This document shows, piece by piece, positions 5,322-12,212 of a DNA stretch of 12,212 nucleotides (the stretch's first letter is position 1; each line of letters begins with the position of its first letter). The notes under the pieces are model-generated. The model had not been told where the DNA came from, did no database searches, and was given only the letters and a program-made list of their open reading frames with translations. Source of the DNA: Gemmatimonadota bacterium (lineage in GTDB: Bacteria > Gemmatimonadota > Gemmatimonadetes > Gemmatimonadales > GWC2-71-9); assembly GCA_016180765.1 (NCBI GenBank), contig JACPAP010000280.1, positions 1-12,212 on the forward strand, read 5' to 3'. The translations under genes were made by a program, and so were the position numbers.

Positions 5322-7964
5322 TCAGCGGCCAATCCAATAGCTCAGCTTGACCGTGAACAACTTGGTCCCTTCAGCGCCGAACAGGTCCGCTACGTCCCGG
5401 CCGAGCCGGAACCGGCCGCTGCCGTCGGCCAGCTGGCGCCCCTGGCTCCAGACCACGAACAAGGTCGAGCCCGGCCGATACTCCCAGCGCAGCACGGCAT
5501 TCGAGCGGAACTCGCGGAACGTGAAGGCGGGATTGCCGAACGTGAAGTCGGCGACACCGTCGGCGTTTCCGTCCACTCGGTAGGACCCCGACGACTCGTC
5601 AAAGGTCAGTTCCGACGCGTGGTACCGAGCGAGCCGTTGGGCCAATGTCGCCGCTTCGGGATCAACGATTCGCCCGAACTCCGAGTAGTCGCCGGCGCTC
5701 ACGAACGGCTGCCCATAGAGCTGCAATGAGAGCGTGGGAGTGAACGTGAATCCCGCGCGCAGCGTGAGCGACGCGGTAGTCTGGTTGAGCCGAGCGCGAA
5801 CGTAATGCGTCTCGCCGCCTGCCGTACGGTTGGTGACGAACTGGTCGGGCGTCAGGTCCCGGCTCACGCTGGGTCCGAGCGAGACGCTGAGCCGGTTTGA
5901 GGGACGCATCTCGACCTGAGCGTCGGCGCCCAGGCTCCCACCGTCGGTTCCCACCTCGTCGTCCTGCCACGCACCGGCGTTGACGGTGGCGGCCTTCCGA
6001 GGGTCGCTGCTCACGCGGAACCAACGCCACCAGCGCGGGCTGGCCGCCAACGCCGGGCCCCCGCGCAGCGCGTCCACGTCCAGCCGGGCGAAGCTGTGGT
6101 CCGTGCCGCCCATGACGGTCCAGAAGTTCTTGAGCTGGGCATTACCCCACATGGCGACCCCGGTCCATTGCCGCTCGCCGCCGAACGACCAGTTGCCCCA
6201 CGATGAGACATTCAGCTGCCAGCTCCGGAACCAGCGTCCCGGACGGAATTGGTCGTACCACAGCCGCGCGTTGGAGGAGATCTGGTCGGCCCGCCCCAGG
6301 TAGCCCAGGTCGTTGGCCTCGAAGCCGGGCGAGCGAGCGCGCACCTCCGAATAGAGCCGCAAGTGGCCGGTCCGCTTCTGGAAGTTGAGGTTGGCGTTGT
6401 AGCCGTCGAGGACGGTGCGCGTGGGATCATAGTCGAGATGCGTGGCGTCCGGACGCTGTAACCGGTGCACCGCATTGCGCTGAATCCTATCAATCGCCGC
6501 GGCGCTTCCCAGCACCCGGCTCCCAAACAGCGAGCCGGCGATCTCGTAGCGCCCTCCGCCAAAGCGGCGAAGCCCGTCGGCGCCCACCACGTACGCCGCT
6601 TCTGGAAGGAAATCCAGCTCGCCGGTCGCGGGAAGCGCGCGATGCGTCGTCGTGGCGAGTGCGCCGAGGATGGTCTGGCCGCGGGAGTAATCGCGCGCCA
6701 CCCGCAGCACGCCGTAGTTGGTGAGCGGCTCCACCGGCGCGGACCCGCGGAGACCTAGTGGATCCACGTACCGCAAATGCTCGGCCGCGGTCACCGCGTC
6801 GAACACCCCAATGGACCAGCCCGCCGCGGTCTTCCCCGTGAGTTTGCCGGCACCCAGGATCGTGGTGGCTTCCGGCATCTCGGCATAGGCGGCGTCGTTC
6901 GGGCTGCTGCCCTGTGGCGGCCGCCCGATACGCCGCGTGTGGAACATCGCGGGGAACTGGGGGAACGTGGGCCGGAAGATCTCGGCGCCCTCCAGAAAGA
7001 ACGGACGCCGCTCCGGGAAGAAGGTCTCGAAGCCGGAAAGATTCACCACCGAGGGATCGGCCTCCACCTGACCGAAGTCGGGGTTGAGCGTGAGCGAGAG
7101 CGTGAGGTCCGACGTGACGCCGTACTTGAGGTCGGCGCCCAGCGTCCCGGTGAGCTCGGTGGGGCGGTAGAACGGGTCCGCGATGTCGCCCGGCACTTGC
7201 CGCACACCGGTCAGTACGTACGGTTGGACCTCGAGGCGCTGGCGGGGCTTGAGATCGCTAAGGCCGGTGAGCTCGCCGGCCGCGGAGACGAAGGCGGTTC
7301 CGCCTCGCGGCACCGGCGACCAGTCGCTGATCTCGTCCAACCGGGCGATGTGGCGGCGGAAATTGACGCCCCAGGTGGCGGCGCCCGCGCTGAAGCGGAG
7401 CTGTGACAACGGAATCCGGAACTCCGCGGTCCAGCCCTCCGCGTCCACCGCGGTCGCCACGTCCCACACCGCGTCCCAGCCCGCGTCCGGCCGTACGTCC
7501 TCGGAGTACTGGAGGTCCACCTTGACGCCGCGCGGATTCACCCCAAAAGCGAAGCCGGTGCGGCGGTCGTGATAGCTGTCCAGGAGCACATAGAACCAAT
7601 CGGAGAAGACCTGTTCGTCGCGGCGCGCCAGGCGGGCAATCAGCGCGCTGGGATCGGAATCGAACAGCCGAGCGGCGACGTAGATCCCGCCGTCGTCGTA
7701 GAGCACCCGGGCAACGGTGCGCTGGCTGGCGGGCGCGCCGGGGTTGGGCTGGAACTGGAGGAAGTCGGTGGCCTCTTGCGCGGCGCTCCAGGCGGGTTCG
7801 TCCAGGTGGCCGTCGATCTCGACGCGGGAGTCCGCGAGCCGAGCCGCCTCGATCACGCGGGGCGGAAGAGCGACGCCGTTGGTGGCGGCGGGCGAGTCTT
7901 GCTGGGAACGCGCCGAGGCGCGAGGGAGCAGCACGGCGAGGGCAACCAGCGCGAGCGTACGCAT
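5322..7964 (-). CDS. Secreted CBM9-like/DUF5916 envelope protein
   Basis: The protein has 880 residues. A signal peptide (MRTLALVALAVLLPRASA) is followed by a carbohydrate-binding family 9-like domain at about 38-190, with IDGHLDEPAW near its start, VYVA/IYVAARLFDSDP-type strands, and DGWDAVWDV...EGWTAEFRIPLSQL near its end. A DUF5916 region follows from about 235 to the end, marked by NPDFGQVEADPSVVNLS and FFPERRPFFLEGAEIF. The long remainder alternates aromatic and polar residues in a way that suggests a beta-barrel or beta-rich outer-membrane domain. The C-terminus (FTVKLSYWIGR) is aromatic but does not end in Phe. Members are common in Gemmatimonadota, Acidobacteriota and Bacteroidota; their function is unproven, and sugar or polymer binding is inferred only from the CBM9-like fold. 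AGGGG lies about 9 bases before the ATG. It lies on the same strand as, and 211 bases downstream of, the regulator gene. Confidence 0.9.
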   Translation of the reverse strand: MRTLALVALAVLLPRASARSQQDSPAATNGVALPPRVIEAARLADSRVEIDGHLDEPAWSAAQEATDFLQFQPNPGAPASQRTVARVLYDDGGIYVAARLFDSDPSALIARLARRDEQVFSDWFYVLLDSYHDRRTGFAFGVNPRGVKVDLQYSEDVRPDAGWDAVWDVATAVDAEGWTAEFRIPLSQLRFSAGAATWGVNFRRHIARLDEISDWSPVPRGGTAFVSAAGELTGLSDLKPRQRLEVQPYVLTGVRQVPGDIADPFYRPTELTGTLGADLKYGVTSDLTLSLTLNPDFGQVEADPSVVNLSGFETFFPERRPFFLEGAEIFRPTFPQFPAMFHTRRIGRPPQGSSPNDAAYAEMPEATTILGAGKLTGKTAAGWSIGVFDAVTAAEHLRYVDPLGLRGSAPVEPLTNYGVLRVARDYSRGQTILGALATTTHRALPATGELDFLPEAAYVVGADGLRRFGGGRYEIAGSLFGSRVLGSAAAIDRIQRNAVHRLQRPDATHLDYDPTRTVLDGYNANLNFQKRTGHLRLYSEVRARSPGFEANDLGYLGRADQISSNARLWYDQFRPGRWFRSWQLNVSSWGNWSFGGERQWTGVAMWGNAQLKNFWTVMGGTDHSFARLDVDALRGGPALAASPRWWRWFRVSSDPRKAATVNAGAWQDDEVGTDGGSLGADAQVEMRPSNRLSVSLGPSVSRDLTPDQFVTNRTAGGETHYVRARLNQTTASLTLRAGFTFTPTLSLQLYGQPFVSAGDYSEFGRIVDPEAATLAQRLARYHASELTFDESSGSYRVDGNADGVADFTFGNPAFTFREFRSNAVLRWEYRPGSTLFVVWSQGRQLADGSGRFRLGRDVADLFGAEGTKLFTVKLSYWIGR

Positions 7965-8051
7965 GGGTCCGTACCCCTGGTCCCGAGTCGGAGGGTGTGT
8001 GGACCCACCAGAGTATGACTTGACGCCCGTGGGGTGGTTGCGCTCCGGAGA

Positions 8052-8076
8052 GGGGCGGGTGCGGGTGGTGTGGGGG
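8052..8076 (+). other. G-quadruplex-type motif in an intergenic region
   Basis: Four runs of three or more G occur on the plus strand, at 8052-8055, 8057-8059, 8063-8065 and 8072-8076, with loops of 1, 3 and 6 bases. This fits the standard G3+N1-7 pattern. It lies between the regulator stop and the DUF5916 start, with the G-rich strand as template for DUF5916 transcription. In DNA this GC-rich it may arise by chance. Confidence 0.35.
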
Positions 8077-8175
8077 CTATGTCAGGGAACGGTCGGGCGC
8101 AGGCGAGCACGAACGAGCGCGGACGAGCGGCGCGTTTCAGAGGGCTCGACCGGGCTCCCCCGCGCTGGTCCGTGT

Positions 8176-8868
8176 TCAGCTCTGCAACCGGTACCCGATC
8201 TTGCGGACCGTGAGGATGTGCTTGGGCTCGGGAGAGCCGTTCTCCAGCTTTCGCCGGAGCTCGGCGATGTGAGTGTCTACCGTGCGGGACAATACGGCCG
8301 CGCTGTAGCCCCACACCTGGGTCATGAGATCGATACGCGAAGCCACAGCCCCTTGTCGTTTGAACAGGGCGAGGAGGAGATCGTACTCCTTGGGGGCGAG
8401 GGTCACCTCGCGGCCGGCCTTGGTGACCGTGCGGGTCGCCGTGTCCACCTCGACCTCACCAAAGCGGAAAACTTCCCGCGACTCTTTCGTCCCGTTACCG
8501 CCCGGGTGCGCCCGCCGCAGCAACGCCTCAACCCGGGCGAGCAGCTCCAGCACGCCGAACGGCTTGGTCACGTAATCGTCCGCGCCCAGCTTGAGGCCGC
8601 GGACTTTGTCCGTCTCTTCACCGCGCGCGGTGAGGATCAGCACCGGAAAGCCGGCCCCCTCGTCGCGCAGCGTCTTCAAGACCCGGAAGCCGTCCGCGCC
8701 CGGCAACATCAGGTCCAGGATCATGACATCCGGTGGATTACGGCGCGCTTTGGCCATGCCTTCGGGGCCGTCTTCCGCTACGTCCACCTGGTAGCCTTCG
8801 ATCTCCAGGTTGTTGCGGAGGCCGTAGGCCAGGTCGGCGTTGTCTTCTACGACGAGGATTCGAGTCAT
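8176..8868 (-). CDS. OmpR/PhoB-family response regulator
   Basis: The protein has 230 residues, a standard length. The receiver domain (about 3-113) has the acidic pair Glu8-Asp9, the phosphoacceptor Asp52 in MILDLMLPGADG, Thr80 in LILTA, and Lys102 in YVTKPFG. A winged-helix DNA-binding domain (about 133-228) follows, with LAPKEYDLLLAL, the SRTVDTHIAELRRKLE recognition-helix stretch, and the closing GYRLQS. It should bind tandem direct repeats as a dimer after phosphorylation by the upstream kinase. The ATG overlaps the kinase TGA (ATGA) and no clear Shine-Dalgarno sequence precedes it, which implies translation coupled to the kinase. All key residues are intact. Its targets are not shown by sequence, but the direct repeat at 10609-10626 is a candidate. 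The nearest named relatives would be PhoP/PhoB-type regulators; I do not give a symbol. Confidence 0.95.
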   Translation of the reverse strand: MTRILVVEDNADLAYGLRNNLEIEGYQVDVAEDGPEGMAKARRNPPDVMILDLMLPGADGFRVLKTLRDEGAGFPVLILTARGEETDKVRGLKLGADDYVTKPFGVLELLARVEALLRRAHPGGNGTKESREVFRFGEVEVDTATRTVTKAGREVTLAPKEYDLLLALFKRQGAVASRIDLMTQVWGYSAAVLSRTVDTHIAELRRKLENGSPEPKHILTVRKIGYRLQS

Positions 8869-10553
8869 GAAGGGGCAGGAGCGGCAGGGGCGGCAGAAGC
8901 GGCAGAAGATGGAGGCAAGTCCATCCTCAGCGTGCCGGGGACACGAACCGTGAAGCGAGCGCCCTTGTTGGCGCCGTCGCCGACCGAGACCGAGCCGCCG
9001 TGCCCATCCACCAGTTCCTTCACCACGGCCAGGCCGATCCCGCTGCCGCCCACGGCGGACTCACGCTCGCGCGGCAGCCGCCAGTAGGGCTTCCACACCT
9101 GATCGCGGGCATCCTTGGGAATCCCGGGCCCCTGGTCCTGCACGCTGATGGCGGCGCCGCCCTTTTCCAGCGCCAGCGTCACCTGCACCGTTTGCCCGGC
9201 CGGGCCGTACTTGACCGCGTTGTCCAGCAGATTGAGCACGATCTGCCGCACCGCCGCCGGATCCACCGTAGCCGTAATGCCCGCCTCGCTGGCGAACCGC
9301 ACGGTCACCTGGCGGGCCTGGGCCAGCGGCCGGAAGGCATCCACCACGTCCTTGAGCAACAGGTCCAGCCGCGCCGGCTCCGGCGCCAGCCGCATGGTTC
9401 CTCGCTCCGCCCGGGAGAACTGCAGCACGTTGTCCACCAGATGGCTCAGGCGCTCCGACTCGCGCACCACGATGTCCAGGGCGCGCCTGGCTTCCTCCGG
9501 CGAGCGCACCCGCTCCAGGGCCAGCGTCTCGGTGAACATGCGAATCTGCGCCAGCGGGGTTCTCAACTCGTGCGAGACGCCGGAGACAAAGTCAGACCGG
9601 AGTCGTGCCAGCTCGTACTCCTTGCGGAGCTGACGCAAGGTGACGGCCACGAGCCCGGCGGTGAGGCCGAGCAGTCCCAGGAGTAGCGGCATGCGGGATC
9701 GCGGCAGGCCGCCGATCACCAGCCGTTGTGCCAAGGCGGGGTTGAGCGCCACGGTCGCGGTGAGACCGGCGTACATCGCGCCCAGCGTGTCGGCGCCCAC
9801 GATCGTGGCGGGATACCAGCCTCCCGCACTGTAGACGAGGTTGGTGCCCCGGTGCTCCACGCGGAGCGCGAGCACAGAGTCGTTGGTGCTGTGACCGGTG
9901 AGCGCGCTGGGCAACAGCTCCGCCTTCTCGTATGGCCAGCGCAGGGCCTCCGGCAGGAGTGCGGGATCCAGCAGCACGCCCGAAGCTACACGCGCCTCCC
10001 CCCTGAGGTCGCGACGCAGCGAGTACAGCACCACCGGCTGTTCCTCGCTCGGTCCCAGCAAGGCCGCCAGGTCCCAGCGCTCTCCATACGAGGTCTGGGC
10101 GTGAGTACGCACCGTGTCGGCGATCCAGGCCGCGACCGCTGTTTTGGGCTTCTCGCCGCTCCAGACCGTCTTCCCGGTCTTGAGGTCCACGGCAAAGTAG
10201 GCCCAGAAGAACTTCACCGTGGGACAATCACACTCCGCCAACGTGGCGCGGCACTCGGCCAGCTGCGGCGCGGTGGGCAGCGCGGTGGGATCGGCGGGTG
10301 CGTGGTAATAGACCACCGGTTTCAGCACATTCCAGAAGTGCCACTCCAGCTCCTTGCGGGCCAGCCGAGTGTACTCCCAGGCGGCGAACGTGGCGTGATC
10401 GCGCAGGGCGCGCTCCGCCGTTTCGCGGTGCGAGGCGGCGGCGTCCACGGCCTGGTAGGTGAGCACCCCCGCGAGCCCCAGGGTGGCGAGGAGCAGGAGC
10501 ATGACCGGCGTTACGCGGGAACGCCGGTCGCGGGAGGAGTGCGGGTCGACCAT
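8865..10553 (-). CDS. Membrane sensor histidine kinase
   Basis: The protein has 562 residues from ATG 10553. This start has AGGA (10562-10559) at 5-base spacing. An in-frame ATG at 10589 has a weaker site and would add 12 residues. The order is: basic N-terminus, membrane helix 1 at about 16-36, a periplasmic sensor domain of some 250 residues, helix 2 at about 288-306, HisKA with phosphoacceptor His328 in VSHELRTPLAQIR, and HATPase_c with N-box LLDNAVKYG (Asn445), DQGPGIP and GSGIGLAVVKELVDGHGG. The sensor domain has no PAS, HAMP or Cache motif I recognise and carries three clustered Cys (AECRATLAECDC, about residues 101-110). The C-terminus is an Ala/Ser/Pro tail encoded by a 9-base tandem repeat. 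It forms an operon with the regulator. It resembles PhoR/BaeS-type kinases in its catalytic part; its signal is unknown. Confidence 0.93.
   Translation of the reverse strand: MVDPHSSRDRRSRVTPVMLLLLATLGLAGVLTYQAVDAAASHRETAERALRDHATFAAWEYTRLARKELEWHFWNVLKPVVYYHAPADPTALPTAPQLAECRATLAECDCPTVKFFWAYFAVDLKTGKTVWSGEKPKTAVAAWIADTVRTHAQTSYGERWDLAALLGPSEEQPVVLYSLRRDLRGEARVASGVLLDPALLPEALRWPYEKAELLPSALTGHSTNDSVLALRVEHRGTNLVYSAGGWYPATIVGADTLGAMYAGLTATVALNPALAQRLVIGGLPRSRMPLLLGLLGLTAGLVAVTLRQLRKEYELARLRSDFVSGVSHELRTPLAQIRMFTETLALERVRSPEEARRALDIVVRESERLSHLVDNVLQFSRAERGTMRLAPEPARLDLLLKDVVDAFRPLAQARQVTVRFASEAGITATVDPAAVRQIVLNLLDNAVKYGPAGQTVQVTLALEKGGAAISVQDQGPGIPKDARDQVWKPYWRLPRERESAVGGSGIGLAVVKELVDGHGGSVSVGDGANKGARFTVRVPGTLRMDLPPSSAASAAPAAPAPS
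8871..8906 (-). repeat. Four tandem 9-base units at the 3' end of the kinase gene
   Basis: On the minus strand the units are TCTGCCGCT, TCTGCCGCC, CCTGCCGCT and CCTGCCCCT, encoding SAA, SAA, PAA and PAP. The array ends four bases before the kinase stop, next to the ATGA overlap with the regulator. A change in unit number would keep the frame. Confidence 0.8.
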
Positions 10554-10608
10554 GGTGATCCTGAGCTTCAATTCTACAGCGAGCCCCATCTCGGGGACAG
10601 GTCGCCGT

Positions 10609-10626
10609 TTGTCAGGAACCTGTCAA
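10609..10626. promoter_or_regulatory. Pho-box-like direct repeat, candidate binding site of the regulator
   Basis: The sequence TTGTCAG-GAAC-CTGTCAA has two 7-base direct repeats with a TGTCA core, separated by 4 bases, giving the 11-base period bound by PhoB/OmpR-type dimers. It resembles the known Pho box (CTGTCAT, 4 bases, CTGTCAT). It lies 55 bases upstream of the kinase start and 139 upstream of the oxidoreductase. Read on the minus strand its first repeat also contains TTGACA, a perfect -35 hexamer, but with no good -10 at 17 bases. Confidence 0.45.
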
Positions 10627-10700
10627 CCGGGGCGGCCCGCCCTGAGCGTCCGGGTCCCTTCCGGTTGGCGTCCCGGAGCGCGATCATAGCGTTTCGTTCC

Positions 10701-10739
10701 CGGCCCAGAGTTCACGCCTGCCGTTCGCGCTCTGGCCCG
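10701..10739. repeat. Imperfect inverted repeat upstream of the oxidoreductase gene
   Basis: The arms 10701-10710 (CGGCCCAGAG) and 10730-10739 (CTCTGGCCCG) pair at 9 of 10 positions, with one C-C mismatch and a 19-base loop. The repeat ends 26 bases before the ATG. It could be an operator for a dimeric repressor or a hairpin in the 5' leader of the transcript. Confidence 0.4.
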
Positions 10740-10765
10740 CGGGTCCGTATCGGATAGGAGACGCC

Positions 10766-12118
10766 ATGAAGACGAACTGGTATTCGCGCCGAGAGTTCTT
10801 GGGGTTAGGCGCCGCTGCCGCCGGTGCATCGCTGGCGGGGAAGACGATCGTGCTGAGCTCCCAACCCCTTCAGGCCACGCCGCGACCGAGTGCGGCCAGT
10901 GACCGCGTCCGGTTTGGCATCATTGGGGTCGGCATGCAGGGGTCCGGGCTGTTGGCCGAGTCTATCGCGTTGCCGGAGGTCGAATGCGCCGCGGCCTGTG
11001 ACCTGTACGACGGGCGACACGCCTTGGCCCGAGAGATCGCCGGGGCGGCTCTCCCGGTGACCCGCCGGTATCAGGAGCTGCTGAACGACCGGACCATCGA
11101 TTGCATTATCGCGGCGGTGCCCGATCACTGGCACAAGCAGATCGTGGTAGACGCGGTCACTGCCGGCAAAGACGTCTACTGCGAGAAACCCATGTCGCAC
11201 AGCCCGGCTGACGGTGTGGCCATGGTGGACGCCGCGAAGCGGACCGGGCGTATCGTGCAGATCGGCTCGCAGCGGGTCAGCTCCCAGATCTGCGCGAAGG
11301 CGACGGAGATGATCGCGCACGGAATGTTAGGGGACCTGATGTTAGTGGAAGGGTGGCTGGGACGGAACGATCCCACGGGCGCGTGGCAGTACCCGCCTCC
11401 ACCGGACCTCTCACCTCGCAATCTGGACTGGGATACCTGGCAGGGCAGCGTCCCCAAGCGGCCGTTCGATCCCAACATCTTCGCCCGCTGGCGCTGCTGG
11501 AAGGAATACGGCACCGGGGTCGCCGGCGATCTGCTGGTCCATCTGGTGAGCGGCATGATGTTCATGCTGGGGCTCAATGAGCCGCCGGCGCAGGCGATGT
11601 CGGTGGGCGGCATCCGACGATGGAAAGACGGCCGCAACATGCCGGACGTGCACGCGGTGCTCTTCTCCTACGGGGAGCTGCCGGTGTACCTGCGCCTCAA
11701 CCTGGGCACGGCGATGCCGGAGACGTATCGGTTCCAGGGATCGAAGGGGATTCTGGAAGTGACCGGATCCGACTTGACCTACACGCCGCAAAGCGGGAAG
11801 GATGCGTACCCCAGCTACTACGCCAACAGCTTCCCTCGCGCGCTGCGCGAGGCGTACGTCGCCCGGTGGCACGAGGAGAATGATCCCCGGCTGGGCCAGG
11901 CGCCCATGCCCGAAACGATCTCGGTCCGCGGGCCCGACATGGACGAGGTCAGGCCGCACCTCTGGACGTTCTTCGAGGCGGTGCGCTCGCGGAAACCGGT
12001 AGTCGAAGACGCGGTGTTCGGCCACTATGCCGCGCTGGCCTGTCACATGGCGAACGAGTCGTACTTCCGGAAGAGCCCGGTGACGTGGGACGGGGCATCG
12101 AACAGCATCAAGAGCTGA
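10766..12118 (+). CDS. Tat-exported Gfo/Idh/MocA-family oxidoreductase
   Basis: The protein has 450 residues and starts at ATG 10766 with GGAG 5 bases upstream. A twin-arginine signal (YSRREFLGLGAAAAGASLAG, residues 6-25) shows export of the folded, cofactor-loaded enzyme. The Rossmann domain (about 47-165) has the nucleotide loop GIIGVGMQGSG (51-61), the VPDHWH segment (119-123) and the family's EKP motif with Lys141. The C-terminal substrate domain (about 170-440) has GDLLVHL (Asp255, His259), the position of the usual catalytic Asp/His pair. Relatives oxidise or rearrange sugars and polyols with tightly bound NAD(P); Tat-exported ones abound in Planctomycetota, Gemmatimonadota and Bacteroidota, often in sugar-degradation loci. 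No sugar-degradation gene is next to it here apart from an unidentified partial gene, so the substrate is unknown. The ends of this gene and that convergent neighbour are 4 bases apart. Confidence 0.93.
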   Translation: MKTNWYSRREFLGLGAAAAGASLAGKTIVLSSQPLQATPRPSAASDRVRFGIIGVGMQGSGLLAESIALPEVECAAACDLYDGRHALAREIAGAALPVTRRYQELLNDRTIDCIIAAVPDHWHKQIVVDAVTAGKDVYCEKPMSHSPADGVAMVDAAKRTGRIVQIGSQRVSSQICAKATEMIAHGMLGDLMLVEGWLGRNDPTGAWQYPPPPDLSPRNLDWDTWQGSVPKRPFDPNIFARWRCWKEYGTGVAGDLLVHLVSGMMFMLGLNEPPAQAMSVGGIRRWKDGRNMPDVHAVLFSYGELPVYLRLNLGTAMPETYRFQGSKGILEVTGSDLTYTPQSGKDAYPSYYANSFPRALREAYVARWHEENDPRLGQAPMPETISVRGPDMDEVRPHLWTFFEAVRSRKPVVEDAVFGHYAALACHMANESYFRKSPVTWDGASNSIKS

Positions 12119-12122
12119 TGGG

Positions 12123-12212
12123 CTATGCGAGCGGATCGAGGAAGAGACTTCCCGCGCCGATCATCCCTTCCCATCCGTCGAACGACGATCCGACGATGTG
12201 CACCTTTTCCCT
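12123..12212 (-). CDS. C-terminal fragment of an unidentified convergent gene
   Basis: On the minus strand the frame is open from the window edge (12212) to TAG at 12125-12123, giving 29 residues: REKVHIVGSSFDGWEGMIGA followed by GSLFLDPLA. The composition is protein-like (FDGWEGM, hydrophobic closing strand) and codon third positions are mostly G or C, as in the neighbours. It is too short for a family call. The stop lies 4 bases from the stop of the oxidoreductase gene, so the two transcripts converge with almost no gap. Confidence 0.55.
   Translation of the reverse strand, partial: REKVHIVGSSFDGWEGMIGAGSLFLDPLA

Larger units (their letters stand above)
10554..10765. promoter_or_regulatory. 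Divergent intergenic region between kinase and oxidoreductase genes
   Basis: This 212-base region must hold the promoters of both the kinase operon (minus) and the oxidoreductase (plus). It contains the Pho-box-like repeat at 10609-10626, TAGAAT on the minus strand at 10576-10571 (5 of 6 to the -10 consensus, 18 bases before the kinase ATG), an inverted repeat at 10701-10739, and GGAG at 10757-10760 as the oxidoreductase ribosome binding site. No full sigma70 promoter with correct spacing is obvious on either strand. Confidence 0.5.

Noticed and set aside
7717..9087. 456-codon plus-strand open frame across DUF5916, the gap and the regulator
   Set aside because: It runs antisense to two clear genes, crosses a non-coding gap, and its translation is Arg/Gly/Ala-rich without any domain. 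It is a GC-driven shadow.
10554..10589. Longer kinase start at ATG 10589
   Set aside because: It has no good ribosome binding site, and the extra 12 residues would leave the Pho-box-like site only 19 bases from the start codon. Kept as an alternative only.
9726..10757. 343-codon plus-strand open frame opposite the kinase gene
   Set aside because: It is antisense to an intact histidine kinase and has no recognisable motif.
12106..12120. CATCA-AGAGC-TGATG hairpin at the oxidoreductase stop codon as a terminator
   Set aside because: The stem has only 5 weak pairs and there is no T-tract on either side.

Overview
The window is GC-rich, dense bacterial DNA. Its gene set points to Gemmatimonadota or, less likely, Acidobacteriota: a duplicated MacB/FtsX-type orphan permease, a CBM9-DUF5916 envelope protein, a Tat-exported Gfo/Idh/MocA oxidoreductase, and a lipoprotein PHP-domain hydrolase. 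This assignment is inference from gene families; there is no rRNA or other phylogenetic marker here.

Layout. (1) 1-711 (+): C-terminal part of a multiheme cytochrome c resembling the hydroxylamine oxidoreductase family, with two CxxCH motifs and a C-terminal membrane anchor. (2) 780-959 (+): a 59-residue membrane protein with a GTG start. (3) 1003-2289 (+): a CehA/McbA-like PHP metallohydrolase lipoprotein, possibly read from a leaderless transcript. (4) 2307-2773 (-): a decayed pair, consisting of a nucleotidyltransferase gene that seems to have lost its middle third in frame, overlapped by the start-less tail of an upstream partner. (5) 2792-5302 (+): a full-length orphan ABC-type permease starting at TTG. 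(6) 5322-7964 (-): an 880-residue secreted CBM9-like/DUF5916 protein. (7) 8176-10553 (-): a sensor kinase and OmpR-family regulator, coupled by an ATGA overlap. (8) 10554-10765: a divergent intergenic region with a Pho-box-like direct repeat and a separate inverted repeat. (9) 10766-12118 (+): the Tat-exported Gfo/Idh/MocA oxidoreductase. (10) 12123-12212 (-): the last 29 codons of a convergent gene that runs off the window.

How they may fit together. The kinase and regulator form one operon. DUF5916 lies 211 bases downstream on the same strand and could be a target or a neighbour. The TGTCA-type direct repeat with an 11-base period in front of the kinase is what a PhoB/OmpR-type regulator would bind, so autoregulation is a reasonable hypothesis. 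The other genes look like single-gene units with no obvious shared pathway. No gap without a gene exceeds 300 bases. No tRNA, rRNA, CRISPR array, transposase or phage gene was seen.

The points most worth checking are the in-frame internal deletion in the nucleotidyltransferase, the Pho-box-like site, the HAO-like cytochrome cut by the window edge, and the cysteine cluster in the kinase sensor domain. I did not find convincing evidence of a wholly new system.
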